DNA from: Falsiruegeria mediterranea M17
Lineage (GTDB): Bacteria; Pseudomonadota; Alphaproteobacteria; Rhodobacterales; Rhodobacteraceae
Assembly: GCF_900302455.1 (NCBI RefSeq)
Contig: NZ_ONZG01000010.1
Coordinates: 1 to 64,000, forward strand
Length of the DNA: 64,000 bases
Reading direction: 5' to 3'
Positions 18,158-26,283 of the stretch are shown here, one piece after another. The translations under genes were made by a program, and so were the position numbers. The stretch's first letter is position 1; each line of letters begins with the position of its first letter. Below the pieces are notes generated by a model. That model did no database searches and was not told where the DNA came from. It saw only the letters and a list, made by a program, of their open reading frames with translations.

Positions 18158-18816
18158 GACCTGTTCAATCCTTTCAATTCGTGGCGCAACCGTGTCAGCC
18201 CCAAGCGAATACGTGATTTGATGGTGCCCAAAGGCAAGCCCGTCTTTTCCTGTATGTCCTTGTGGCTGAGTTCGCCCAGGTATGCGTGTTCAATCATCTG
18301 TCGCTGATCCGGCGACAGGGTCTGCAACGCATCCCTCAGTTTACCCAATTCCTGCTCCAGCCCGACGATCTGCGAGGCGTCTTCATCCGTCTCCTCAGGT
18401 TGCCGCAACTCTTCTGGTACGGGGCGGCGTTCCTTTCGGATCACATCGATTTGACGATTTTTTGCGATTTGATAGACCCAACTGGACACGGCGGCCCGGT
18501 GCGGATCGAAAAGATGCGCCTTGCGCCACACCGACAGCATCGCGTCCTGAACGATATCTTCAGCCTGGGCATCAGACATGCCCGACTTCATCAGGTATCC
18601 CTTCAGCCTGGGCGCAAAGTGATCGAACAGCTGAAGATAGGCATCTTTGTCACGCTGATCCCTGACCGCAATCATCCATTGCGTCTCAAGCGAGTACTCT
18701 TTCGTTGGCTCTGAAGTCACGTGTCGAGCAGCCCTGTTTGTCCGCAGAACACGCTCTAGCGGCGTGTGTTCCGCCTGTTCCTCGTCCGATGCATAGTCCA
18801 GTTCGAAGGTCATCAT
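18154..18816 (-). CDS. rpoE: ECF sigma factor RpoE (ChrR partner)
   Basis: A group IV sigma factor with sigma region 2 (FDHFAPRLKGYLMKSG, AEDIVQDAMLSVWRKAHLFD) and region 4 (LGELSHKDIQEKTGLPLGTIKSRIRLGLTRLR) and little between them. The frame allows 220 residues from 18816, but about 30-45 N-terminal residues exceed the usual ECF length. The predicted transcript start from the adjacent promoter lies almost on the first ATG, so the gene is leaderless or begins internally, for example at the GTG near 18720. It is co-transcribed with chrR and probably autoregulated. Confidence 0.93.
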   Translation of the reverse strand: MMTFELDYASDEEQAEHTPLERVLRTNRAARHVTSEPTKEYSLETQWMIAVRDQRDKDAYLQLFDHFAPRLKGYLMKSGMSDAQAEDIVQDAMLSVWRKAHLFDPHRAAVSSWVYQIAKNRQIDVIRKERRPVPEELRQPEETDEDASQIVGLEQELGKLRDALQTLSPDQRQMIEHAYLGELSHKDIQEKTGLPLGTIKSRIRLGLTRLRHELKGLNRS

Positions 18817-18820
18817 ACAC

Positions 18821-18850
18821 CGGTTACGCGCGAAGAGAACAATTGGATCA
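18821..18850 (-). promoter_or_regulatory. RpoE-type promoter for rpoE-chrR
   Basis: On the minus strand TGATCC (18850-18845) is followed by 18 bases and TAACCG (18826-18821). TGATCC with a TA-beginning -10 element matches the promoter type known for R. sphaeroides RpoE. It points at rpoE, giving positive autoregulation. Confidence 0.75.
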
Positions 18851-18858
18851 ATTATTTA

Positions 18859-18888
18859 TGATCCAAACGCATTAGCTGGGCGTACCCA
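18859..18888 (+). promoter_or_regulatory. RpoE-type promoter for the lipid-modification operon
   Basis: TGATCC (18859-18864), an 18-base spacer and TACCCA (18883-18888) face the FAD oxidoreductase gene at 18915. Sequence and spacing equal those of the opposite promoter for rpoE, eight bases away, so both units should be switched on together. Confidence 0.75.
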
Positions 18889-18914
18889 ATTCAAATCACC
18901 AAACAGGATCGCTC

Positions 18915-20195
18915 ATGTCATTCGATTTATCACCGCAGCCAAGCCGAAAAATCGCAGTCATAGGCGGTGGAATTTCCGGTATGGCGACCGCCTACCTGCT
19001 GTCGCGGTCCCATCGTGTCACTCTGTTCGAAGCCGAGCCACGATTTGGCGGACATGCGAGGACCGTGACGGCCGGCATTCGTGGGGATCAGCCGGTCGAC
19101 ACTGGCTTCGTCGTGTTCAACTATGCCAACTACCCTCACCTGACGCGTCTGTTTCAGGATCTCGATGTTCCGGTTCAAAGAAGCGACATGAGCTTTGGTA
19201 TCAGCGTCGACAACGGTCGCGTCGAGTATGCGTTGCGCAGCCTCGACGCCCTTCTTGGCCAGCGCAGCAACATGTTCAAACCGTCCTTCTATCGCATGAT
19301 CAACGATATCTTCCGCTTCAACGCACAAGCGGAGGACATGGCGGAGAATGACGACATCACCATCGGCGAGCTGGTGGACGCGCTGAATTTGGGCCGCTGG
19401 TTTCAGGACTATTATCTAATGCCCTTTTGCGGTGCGATCTGGTCTTCGCCTGCTCAGGAAATTCGCAACTTTCCGGCGGAATCCCTCGTGCGGTTCTTTC
19501 GCAATCATGCCTTGATGAATGTCAGAGGTCAGCATCAGTGGTGGACGGTCAAAGGTGGCAGCCGCGAGTATGTCTCTCGCCTGATCCATCACCTGAGCCT
19601 CAACGGTGTCACCTTGCGTTCAAACACACCGGTGCAAGCTGTTCAGCGCAATGGCGTAGACGCCAACATCAAGGTCGCAGGACAAGAGCTGGAGCGGTTC
19701 GATCAAGTGGTTTTTGCTTGCCACCCGGATCAGGCGCTAAAGATGCTGGCGCGCCCCACGGCCGATGAACAGTCTACCTTGTCGGATATCGGATTTCAGG
19801 ACAACACGATGGTCCTGCACCGTGACACCACCCAAATGCCAAATCGGCGGGCGTGTTGGTCCAGTTGGGTTTACAAGGCCGATAGCAGCGACACCCACCG
19901 CGCCATCGGCGTCACCTATTGGATGAACCGACTTCAGAACATCCCCGACAGCGACCCCTTGTTTGTTTCGCTTAACCCCGCGAGCCCAGTGAACGAGGCC
20001 TTGATCTATGATCAGACGGTGTTCCGTCACCCGGTGTTTGATCGCGCGGCCCTTAAGGCGCAGAAGCGGATCGCGACGATGCAAGGGCAGAACAACACCT
20101 GGTTCACTGGTGCGTGGCTGCGCAATGGCTTTCACGAGGATGGATTTGCCAGCGCCGTGCGCGTCGCCCGCCAGCTTGAGGCCGAGCTGGTATGA
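18915..20195 (+). CDS. FAD-dependent amine-oxidase-like oxidoreductase of the RpoE lipid operon
   Basis: A 426-residue NAD(P)/FAD-binding protein. The Rossmann motif IAVIGGGISGMATAYLLS is at about residues 13-30, and the downstream FGGHARTV segment is typical of the phytoene-desaturase/amine-oxidase superfamily. In Rhodobacter relatives this gene heads a cluster with DUF1365 and cyclopropane-fatty-acid-synthase genes under RpoE-ChrR control. A flavin desaturase acting on methylated phospholipid chains (as reported for UfaD in furan fatty acid synthesis) is a plausible role; exact orthology is not proven here. It is preceded by an RpoE-type promoter and overlaps DUF1365 by ATGA. Confidence 0.87.
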   Translation: MSFDLSPQPSRKIAVIGGGISGMATAYLLSRSHRVTLFEAEPRFGGHARTVTAGIRGDQPVDTGFVVFNYANYPHLTRLFQDLDVPVQRSDMSFGISVDNGRVEYALRSLDALLGQRSNMFKPSFYRMINDIFRFNAQAEDMAENDDITIGELVDALNLGRWFQDYYLMPFCGAIWSSPAQEIRNFPAESLVRFFRNHALMNVRGQHQWWTVKGGSREYVSRLIHHLSLNGVTLRSNTPVQAVQRNGVDANIKVAGQELERFDQVVFACHPDQALKMLARPTADEQSTLSDIGFQDNTMVLHRDTTQMPNRRACWSSWVYKADSSDTHRAIGVTYWMNRLQNIPDSDPLFVSLNPASPVNEALIYDQTVFRHPVFDRAALKAQKRIATMQGQNNTWFTGAWLRNGFHEDGFASAVRVARQLEAELV

Positions 20196-20965
20196 CCCGC
20201 TGGCCGGATCATATCGCAGGGTACACCACGCACGCCCGACGCGGAGAGATTTCAAACGCCTTCCGCTACGGGGTCGATTTCGTATTGCTGGACCCGGAGC
20301 AGAACGCAGGCCCTGCCCTGTTTTCGCGCAACCGGTTCAATCTGTTTGCCGTTCACGACCGTCATCATGGTGGCGAACGCGGGAACGGAGCAGGTGTAAT
20401 CTGGGCAATTGAGCAGTTCCGCAAGGCTGGTCTGAACCGCCCATTCAGCGTCCATCTGCTGACACAGCCCACCTGTCTGGGGTATCAATTCAACCCTGTC
20501 AGTTTCTGGTTGGCGCAGGACGGTGACGCGTTGATCGCCGTCATTGCCGAGACCAACAACACGTTTGGCGACCGCCACAGCTATATGTGTCACCTGCCTG
20601 GTTTTGCAGCGATTTCCGCCGCGGACACGATCACGGCCGTAAAACTGATGCATGTGTCGCCGTTTCAAGACGTCGAAGGCACCTATCGGTTCAATTTTCT
20701 GGTGGATAGCGACCGCATCTCGATCCGCATCGCCCATGAGAATGGCGATCAGGGCGTGATTGCGACGCTCATGGGCGCGCGCAAGCCGATAACAAGCACG
20801 TCGATCCTTGCAGCCTTGGCCAGGCGACCATTCGGGGCGCTCAGGACGATTTCGCTGATCTACTGGCAGGCCCTCAAACTGAAACTCAAGGGCGCCAGCT
20901 ATCGCCCGAACCCCACCCCACCCGAACAGGAGACGAGCGCGTGTTCTATGTCAGCAAACGTGTAA
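20192..20965 (+). CDS. DUF1365 family protein
   Basis: A 257-residue DUF1365 protein, with the family's HARRGEISNAFRYGVDFVLL start, a central YQFNPVSFW motif and the NNTFGDRHSY segment. The biochemical activity is unknown, but the gene is almost always found between an FAD oxidoreductase and a cyclopropane-fatty-acid synthase, as here. A role in lipid chain modification is therefore inferred from context. It starts in an ATGA overlap and runs 25 bases into the next gene. Confidence 0.88.
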   Translation: MTRWPDHIAGYTTHARRGEISNAFRYGVDFVLLDPEQNAGPALFSRNRFNLFAVHDRHHGGERGNGAGVIWAIEQFRKAGLNRPFSVHLLTQPTCLGYQFNPVSFWLAQDGDALIAVIAETNNTFGDRHSYMCHLPGFAAISAADTITAVKLMHVSPFQDVEGTYRFNFLVDSDRISIRIAHENGDQGVIATLMGARKPITSTSILAALARRPFGALRTISLIYWQALKLKLKGASYRPNPTPPEQETSACSMSANV

Positions 20966-22098
20966 AGCACAACTTTCTGGACGCCTGCAGCCAGATCCAG
21001 ACCGGCCGCGTGACGATCCACACACCCGAAGGAAGCGTGCATCAGTTCGGCTCGGGCGGCGTGGAATCCGAGATGGTGATCCGCGACTGGTCGGTGATCT
21101 CGGCCCTGGCCGCGCGCGGTGATGTCGGACTGGGCGAGGCTTATGTCGACGGCCTTTGGGAAACGCCCTCGATAGAAGATGTGGCGACCGTGGCCTTGGG
21201 CAATGCGGATCACTTTGCAGACTATGTCGAGCCAAGCGCGTTCAACCGGCTCAAGTTTCGGGCAGTCGACCGCCTGCTGCGGGCGAATTCCAAACGTGGA
21301 TCGTCGCGCAACATCCGCGCGCATTATGATGTGGGCAACGAGTTCTACCAGCTCTGGCTGGATCGTTCGATGACCTATTCCTCGGCGCTCTTCTCCGAAG
21401 GCGACATGGACTTGGAGCGCGGGCAGCAACGCAAATATGACCGCGTGCTAGACAAGTTGAGCGCCGGAGAGCGCACGCTGGAAATTGGCTGCGGCTGGGG
21501 CGGATTCGCAGAACGGGCGGCCGAACGCGGGCGTCATGTGACGGGTCTCACCATCTCGCGCTCGCAAAAGGGCTATGCTGACGCCCGTCTGGACGGGCGC
21601 GCCGACATTGCGTTGCGGGACTATCGCTCCGAGACCGGCAAATACGACAACATCGTTTCAATCGAGATGATCGAGGCCGTCGGAGAGAAGTACTGGCCAC
21701 AGTATTTTGCGCAGCTCAAGTCCTGTCTGGCCGAAGATGGCCGCGCCGTGGTGCAGGCGATCACCGTGCCTGACAGCAACTTTGACATGTACCGCCGCCG
21801 CTCGGACTATATCCGTCAATACACCTTCCCGGGCGGCATGCTGTTGTCTGACGCCGTGATTTCCCATCACGCGCGCGAGGTCGGGCTGGATGTGCGCGAC
21901 AGCTATTCCTTTGGCGCCGACTATGCCGCCACCTGCCGGATCTGGGCCGAGCGCCTGAACGATCAGATCGCCCGGATCAAGGCGCTTGGCTTCTCGGACC
22001 GCTTTGTCCGCAGCTGGCGGTATTACCTGGAAATCTGTGCCGCGTCTTTTGCGACCAAGGGCACGGATGTGGTGCAAGTGGAGCTGTCTCATGCGTAA
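20941..22098 (+). CDS. Cyclopropane-fatty-acid-synthase family SAM methyltransferase
   Basis: A 385-residue S-adenosylmethionine methyltransferase of the CFA family. The N-terminal lipid-binding part is followed by HYDVGNEFYQLWLD near residue 130, the SAM motif LEIGCGWGGFAERAA near 180, and the EMIEAVGEKYWP segment near 242 with its conserved glutamate. It starts with GTG inside the end of DUF1365. Family members transfer a methyl or methylene carbon to unsaturated phospholipid acyl chains. In this operon it may methylate vaccenoyl chains toward cyclopropane, methylated or furan fatty acids, which are linked to singlet-oxygen defence in Rhodobacter. Confidence 0.92.
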   Translation: MFYVSKRVKHNFLDACSQIQTGRVTIHTPEGSVHQFGSGGVESEMVIRDWSVISALAARGDVGLGEAYVDGLWETPSIEDVATVALGNADHFADYVEPSAFNRLKFRAVDRLLRANSKRGSSRNIRAHYDVGNEFYQLWLDRSMTYSSALFSEGDMDLERGQQRKYDRVLDKLSAGERTLEIGCGWGGFAERAAERGRHVTGLTISRSQKGYADARLDGRADIALRDYRSETGKYDNIVSIEMIEAVGEKYWPQYFAQLKSCLAEDGRAVVQAITVPDSNFDMYRRRSDYIRQYTFPGGMLLSDAVISHHAREVGLDVRDSYSFGADYAATCRIWAERLNDQIARIKALGFSDRFVRSWRYYLEICAASFATKGTDVVQVELSHA

Positions 22099-22609
22099 CC
22101 TCCTGCCCCTCGTCCTGATCACCATGACGGCCCTGCCCGCCTGGGCAGAAAAAGGCATGAACGTCATCACCTCGGCCGTACCCCAAGCCGCGGCCCGCGG
22201 CGAGGTTACAATGCGGTGGTACGGCTTTCCGCTCTACGACGCGACACTGTTCACTCCCTCAGGGGCGCGGTTTGATTGGAGAAACCCGGTCGCACTGCGC
22301 CTGGTCTACGCCCGCACCATCAAGCAGGACGCCTTTCTGACCGCCACCATGGCTGAGCTTGAACGCATCGAGGGCAAGCGCGCCGATCACGCGCAGATCG
22401 CCCGCAAGCTGGCGCCCTGCTATCGCGACGCGTCGGCCGGGGATCACTTCATCGCCCAATCCGAGAACGCGAGCCAGGTGACCCTTTGGTTCAACGGCAC
22501 CAGAACCTGCACCCTCAGGCATCCACAAATCCGCGAACGCTTTCTTGGCATCTGGCTGTCGGATCAAAGCCGTTCCGTGCGCCTGTCCAAGCGCCTCCGA
22601 GGGGAATAA
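22091..22609 (+). CDS. Exported chalcone-isomerase-like protein
   Basis: A 172-residue protein with a signal peptide ending AWAEK and a domain containing WYGFPLYDATLFTPSG and ALRLVYARTIKQDAFL, typical of bacterial chalcone isomerase-like proteins. In bacteria this fold more often binds fatty acids than flavonoids. Its place in a phospholipid-modifying operon fits lipid binding in the periplasm, though this is inference. The ATG overlaps the methyltransferase stop by eight bases, and its TAA overlaps the next ATG by one. Confidence 0.8.
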   Translation: MRNLLPLVLITMTALPAWAEKGMNVITSAVPQAAARGEVTMRWYGFPLYDATLFTPSGARFDWRNPVALRLVYARTIKQDAFLTATMAELERIEGKRADHAQIARKLAPCYRDASAGDHFIAQSENASQVTLWFNGTRTCTLRHPQIRERFLGIWLSDQSRSVRLSKRLRGE

Positions 22610-23826
22610 TGCAACGCGCGCAGGTCTCTCTTTTTTCCATGGCATTGGCTGCCGCGGGATTGCCGCTCTACATCCATTTGCCACGGTTTGCTGCCAGCGA
22701 ATTGGGGCTCAGCCTGTCGGCCATCGGCATTCTCCTGATTGGCATCCGGGTGCTGGATTTCGTGCAGGACCCGGCCTTGGGCTGGATGGTGGATCGCTGG
22801 CCTGCGTTTCGCAGGGGGTTTGCCACGGTGGCCCTACTTGGCATGTGCGTGGGGTTCCTGTGCCTGTTTACCATAACCGCACCCATTTCCGTGGGGCCTT
22901 GGGTGGTAGCTTCGCTGGCATTGCTCTTCACCTCTTACAGCCTTGGCTCGATCCTGTTTTACGGGCAAACCGTGGCCCTGGCCGGTAGCGACCAGAGCGC
23001 GGCACTCTATGATCTTGCCAAATACCGCGAGGGCGGTGCGATCCTTGGTATCATCTTGGCGACCACCGCGCCGACGGTTCTGATTGCCCTGGGTCAGGGC
23101 TATGCCGCTTTTGGCGTGTTGCTCTGCCTGTTCCTGGGGGGTGTTGCCCTGACGACCCGGGGGCTGTGGAGCACCGCCACACAATCTGCCTCTAGCTTTG
23201 GCTTGGCCAACCTCAAGCAACCCGGCATCGGACAACTGCTTCTTCTGGCGCTCATCAACGGCCTGCCGGTCGCCATCACGTCGACCCTGTTCTTGTTCTT
23301 TGTCGAAGATCGGTTGATGCTCGCGGGCCTGGCTGGTCCCTTCCTGCTGTTGTTTTTCGTGGCTTCTGGCCTGTCCATCCCGATCTGGACCCGTCTTGTG
23401 CGCCGCCACGGCCCCCGCCGCATCCTGATCCCCGCGATGATGCTCGCCATCCTCAGCTTTGCGGGGGCAGCGATCCTGCCTGCCGGAGCGGCCTTGCCCT
23501 TTGCCGTGATCTGCATCGCCTCGGGCGCCGCATTGGGAGCCGATATGGTGATCCTGCCCGTGCTCTTCTCGGCAACCCTGCAACGGGCCAACCTGAAAGC
23601 AGGGCAAGCCTTTGGGATCTGGTCTTTCACCCTGAAACTGTCGCTCGCCCTGGCCGCGGCACTGGTGTTGCCCTACCTCAACTGGGCTGGGTTCCAAGCA
23701 GGCCAGCAGAATTCCACTGACGCCTTGAATGCACTGAACTTTGCCTATGCCGTGTTGCCCTGCCTGATCAAGGCGGTCGCGATCTGGTTTCTGTTTCACC
23801 TTCCATCACAGGTTCTGGACCAATGA
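22609..23826 (+). CDS. MFS transporter of the GPH/MelB-like type
   Basis: A 405-residue membrane protein with about twelve hydrophobic segments. It has the early DPALGWMVDRWPAFRRG loop typical of the glycoside-pentoside-hexuronide/cation symporter family. In this operon a sugar symporter role is doubtful; lipid or flavin-product transport is possible by context. R. sphaeroides has a similar transporter in its RpoE-dependent RSP_1087-1091 operon. Start overlaps the previous TAA, and its stop overlaps the next gene by ATGA. Confidence 0.85.
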   Translation: MQRAQVSLFSMALAAAGLPLYIHLPRFAASELGLSLSAIGILLIGIRVLDFVQDPALGWMVDRWPAFRRGFATVALLGMCVGFLCLFTITAPISVGPWVVASLALLFTSYSLGSILFYGQTVALAGSDQSAALYDLAKYREGGAILGIILATTAPTVLIALGQGYAAFGVLLCLFLGGVALTTRGLWSTATQSASSFGLANLKQPGIGQLLLLALINGLPVAITSTLFLFFVEDRLMLAGLAGPFLLLFFVASGLSIPIWTRLVRRHGPRRILIPAMMLAILSFAGAAILPAGAALPFAVICIASGAALGADMVILPVLFSATLQRANLKAGQAFGIWSFTLKLSLALAAALVLPYLNWAGFQAGQQNSTDALNALNFAYAVLPCLIKAVAIWFLFHLPSQVLDQ

Positions 23827-24371
23827 AAATCGCACTGATCATCCTGCTGGGCCTGTTCGCGCTGATCTTATGGCGTCCGGGCTTTACGTTTCGCGCACAA
23901 AAACCCGAGGACTACAAAGACACGAACCCCAGCTTCGATCTGCGGCAGCATCTGTCGGGAGAGCTGGAATCCGAGGGCGTCATCTTTGGTCCCAACGGCC
24001 GGGCCACGTCGCGGTTTGTGGCGGACTTCACCGGCATCTGGAATGGCGCGAGTGGCGAGTTGGGCGAGGTTTTCAACTATGACAACGGCACGGTTCAAAA
24101 CCGCAAATGGTTTCTGACCCTTGGCAACGATGGGACATTCACGGCCAAAGCGGATGACATCATCGGCGAGGGTCAGGGCCACATCAGCGGGGCCACTGTG
24201 CGCCTGACCTACTCCATTCGCCTGACCGAGGCTGCAGGTGGTCATGTATTGGACGTCGTTGATTGGATGTACCTGATGGACAACGGCACGATCATGAACC
24301 GCTCGGAAATGCGCAAGTTCGGCATCAAGGTGGCCGAGTTGATCGCCACCATTCGCCCCAAGGGGAACTGA
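23823..24371 (+). CDS. DUF3833 family lipoprotein-like/exported protein
   Basis: A 182-residue protein with a single N-terminal hydrophobic segment (IALIILLGLFALILW) and a beta-rich domain containing FDLRQHLSGELESEGV and the repeated DNGTVQNRKW/DNGTIMNRSEM pattern. This is the DUF3833 family, which has no known activity. It has no lipobox cysteine, so it is probably an inner-membrane-anchored periplasmic protein. It overlaps the MFS gene by ATGA and precedes the SDR by one base. Confidence 0.85.
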   Translation: MKIALIILLGLFALILWRPGFTFRAQKPEDYKDTNPSFDLRQHLSGELESEGVIFGPNGRATSRFVADFTGIWNGASGELGEVFNYDNGTVQNRKWFLTLGNDGTFTAKADDIIGEGQGHISGATVRLTYSIRLTEAAGGHVLDVVDWMYLMDNGTIMNRSEMRKFGIKVAELIATIRPKGN

Positions 24372-24372
24372 C

Positions 24373-25164
24373 ATGTTCAAATCCAAGACCTATTGGATCA
24401 TCGGCGCCAGCGAAGGGCTGGGAGAAGCTCTGGCCAAGCAGCTTCACCAAGACGGTGCAAAGCTGATCCTGTCCGCCCGCAACGCCGAACGTCTGGCAGC
24501 GGTCGCCAAGGCCGCAGGAGGTGCCCGGACGGTGCCCTTGGACGTCACCGATACAAATTCGGTCAACGATGCAATGACACGGATCGGCGATCTGGATGGA
24601 GTAATCTATTGCGTTGGCCAATATGACCCGGTGCCCGCAACCGATTGGCAGCCCCAGGCGGTCGAGGCCATGTGCGAGGCGAACTTCATGGGGGCCGTGC
24701 GCGTGCTTGGCCATGTGGTGCCGCGCTTTGTTGCCAAGGGGCAAGGCCATGTCGTGCTGATCGGCTCGCTTGCAGGACACCGCGGTCTGCCCGGATCGGT
24801 GGGATATGGCGCTAGCAAAGCAGCCCTGATGCATTTGGGAGAGTCCCTGCAAGCCGATCTGCGCGAGACAGACCTGAAGGTGCAAGTGATCAACCCCGGT
24901 TTCATCCAGACCCGACTGACCGCAAAGAACGGCTTTCGCATGCCGATGATCCAGACGCCCGAGGTGGCGGCGCAAAATGTGATGACCGCCATGCGCTCGA
25001 ACCGGCTGGAAACCAATTTCCCGGCTCCCTTCTCTCTTCTCTTCACGCTTGGAAAGCGCCTGCCCAAGACCCTGTTCTGGCGGCTGTTCGGCAAACCCGA
25101 AAACACGACACCCGGTTCCGGCGCGAAACCGCGCGGCACCGGCACCTTGGGGCCAAGCGCCTAA
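24373..25164 (+). CDS. Short-chain dehydrogenase of the lipid operon
   Basis: A 263-residue classical SDR. The cofactor motif is IIGASEGLGEALAKQL; the catalytic serine lies in VLIGSLAG and the catalytic pair in GYGASKAALMHLG. It is the last gene of the seven-gene operon driven by the RpoE-type promoter. Its 3' end is convergent with and overlaps the DUF2474 gene by four bases. Substrate is unknown; a fatty-acid-derived carbonyl is likely from context. Confidence 0.88.
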   Translation: MFKSKTYWIIGASEGLGEALAKQLHQDGAKLILSARNAERLAAVAKAAGGARTVPLDVTDTNSVNDAMTRIGDLDGVIYCVGQYDPVPATDWQPQAVEAMCEANFMGAVRVLGHVVPRFVAKGQGHVVLIGSLAGHRGLPGSVGYGASKAALMHLGESLQADLRETDLKVQVINPGFIQTRLTAKNGFRMPMIQTPEVAAQNVMTAMRSNRLETNFPAPFSLLFTLGKRLPKTLFWRLFGKPENTTPGSGAKPRGTGTLGPSA

Positions 25165-25268
25165 GCCGGGATCATCAAGCGGATCACCCAGGCCACGACC
25201 AGAATGCACAGGACGGACGCCGCCCAGATGGCGGCGAACCATGCAAGGCGTTTCCACGTCTGACGCAT
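25161..25268 (-). CDS. DUF2474 small membrane protein of the bd oxidase
   Basis: A 35-residue protein, MRQTWKRLAWFAAIWAASVL plus 15 more residues, with one transmembrane helix. It matches DUF2474, the CydX-like small protein that follows cydB in many proteobacteria. The start may be the ATG at 25269-25271 instead, which overlaps the cydB stop (TGATG), or the one at 25268. It probably stabilises the oxidase, as CydX does in Escherichia coli. Its 3' end overlaps the convergent SDR gene. Confidence 0.85.
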   Translation of the reverse strand: MRQTWKRLAWFAAIWAASVLCILVVAWVIRLMIPA

Positions 25269-25270
25269 CA

Positions 25271-26278
25271 TCAGTGATAGCCCGCGTCGGGGTCGATCTT
25301 GCCGCGAAACACCCAATAGGCATAGGCCGTATAGGCCAGGATCATCGGCACCAGAATGACCGTCCCAACCAGGGCGAAAGCCAGGCTTTCATCCGGAGCC
25401 GCAGCCTGATGGATAGTGACCGAAGGCGGCACCATGTCTGGGTAAAAGCTGATCCCGATGCCAATAAAACTGATCACGAACACGGATTGGCTGGCCAGAA
25501 ACGGCATCACATCCCGACCGGATGTCAGGCCGCGGTACAACATGTATCCCCCAAAGGCCAAAAGCACCGGCACGATTCCGGAATACAGGATCGCCGGGAA
25601 GGTGAACCAGCGCTGGAAATAGGCCGGATCCTGGAACGGGGTCCACAGGCTCACCGCGCCGATCAGGGCAAAGGTGGCAACACCCAATGGCAAGGCCCGT
25701 GCGCGCATCGCTGCTTGCAGCTCGCCTTCGGTTTTCATCACCAGCCAAGTCGCGCCCAATAGGGCGTAGCCCACGACCAACGCACATCCGGTGAGGATCG
25801 AAAACGGCGAGAGCCAATCCCACCAGCCGCCCGCATAGGCGCGATCCACTACCTCGATCCCCTGCACCAGCCCACCAAGGGCCACGCCCTGACAAAAGGC
25901 CGCGACGGTTGACCCGCCAATAAAGGCTGCATCCCAAACGCCGCGCCAGCGTTCGGTCCGCCAGCGGTATTCAAACGCCACGCCGCGAAACACCAGTGCC
26001 AGCAGCATGACGATGATCGGCATGTAGAGCGCGGGCATGACGATGGCGTAGGCCACGGGGAAGACGGCAAAAAGCCCGCCACCCCCCATCACCAACCAGG
26101 TCTCGTTCCCGTCCCAGACCGGCGCGACCGAGTTCATCATCACGTCGCGGTCTTTTTTGACCTTGGCAAAGGGAAACAGGATGCCGATGCCCAGGTCGAA
26201 CCCGTCCAGCACCACATAGGTGAGCACGGCAAAGGCGATGATCCCCGCCCAAATTGTTGGAAGATCCAGCATGTCCAT
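25271..26278 (-). CDS. cydB: Cytochrome bd-type quinol oxidase subunit II
   Basis: A 335-residue polytopic protein with the CydB start LPTIWAGIIAFAVLTYVVLD and the FDLGIGILFPF segment. It forms the heterodimer with CydA in the inner membrane. The length is shorter than E. coli CydB and fits the CioB type. It follows cydA by five bases and is coupled by overlap to the DUF2474 gene. Confidence 0.95.
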   Translation of the reverse strand: MDMLDLPTIWAGIIAFAVLTYVVLDGFDLGIGILFPFAKVKKDRDVMMNSVAPVWDGNETWLVMGGGGLFAVFPVAYAIVMPALYMPIIVMLLALVFRGVAFEYRWRTERWRGVWDAAFIGGSTVAAFCQGVALGGLVQGIEVVDRAYAGGWWDWLSPFSILTGCALVVGYALLGATWLVMKTEGELQAAMRARALPLGVATFALIGAVSLWTPFQDPAYFQRWFTFPAILYSGIVPVLLAFGGYMLYRGLTSGRDVMPFLASQSVFVISFIGIGISFYPDMVPPSVTIHQAAAPDESLAFALVGTVILVPMILAYTAYAYWVFRGKIDPDAGYH

Positions 26279-26283
26279 CCTCC

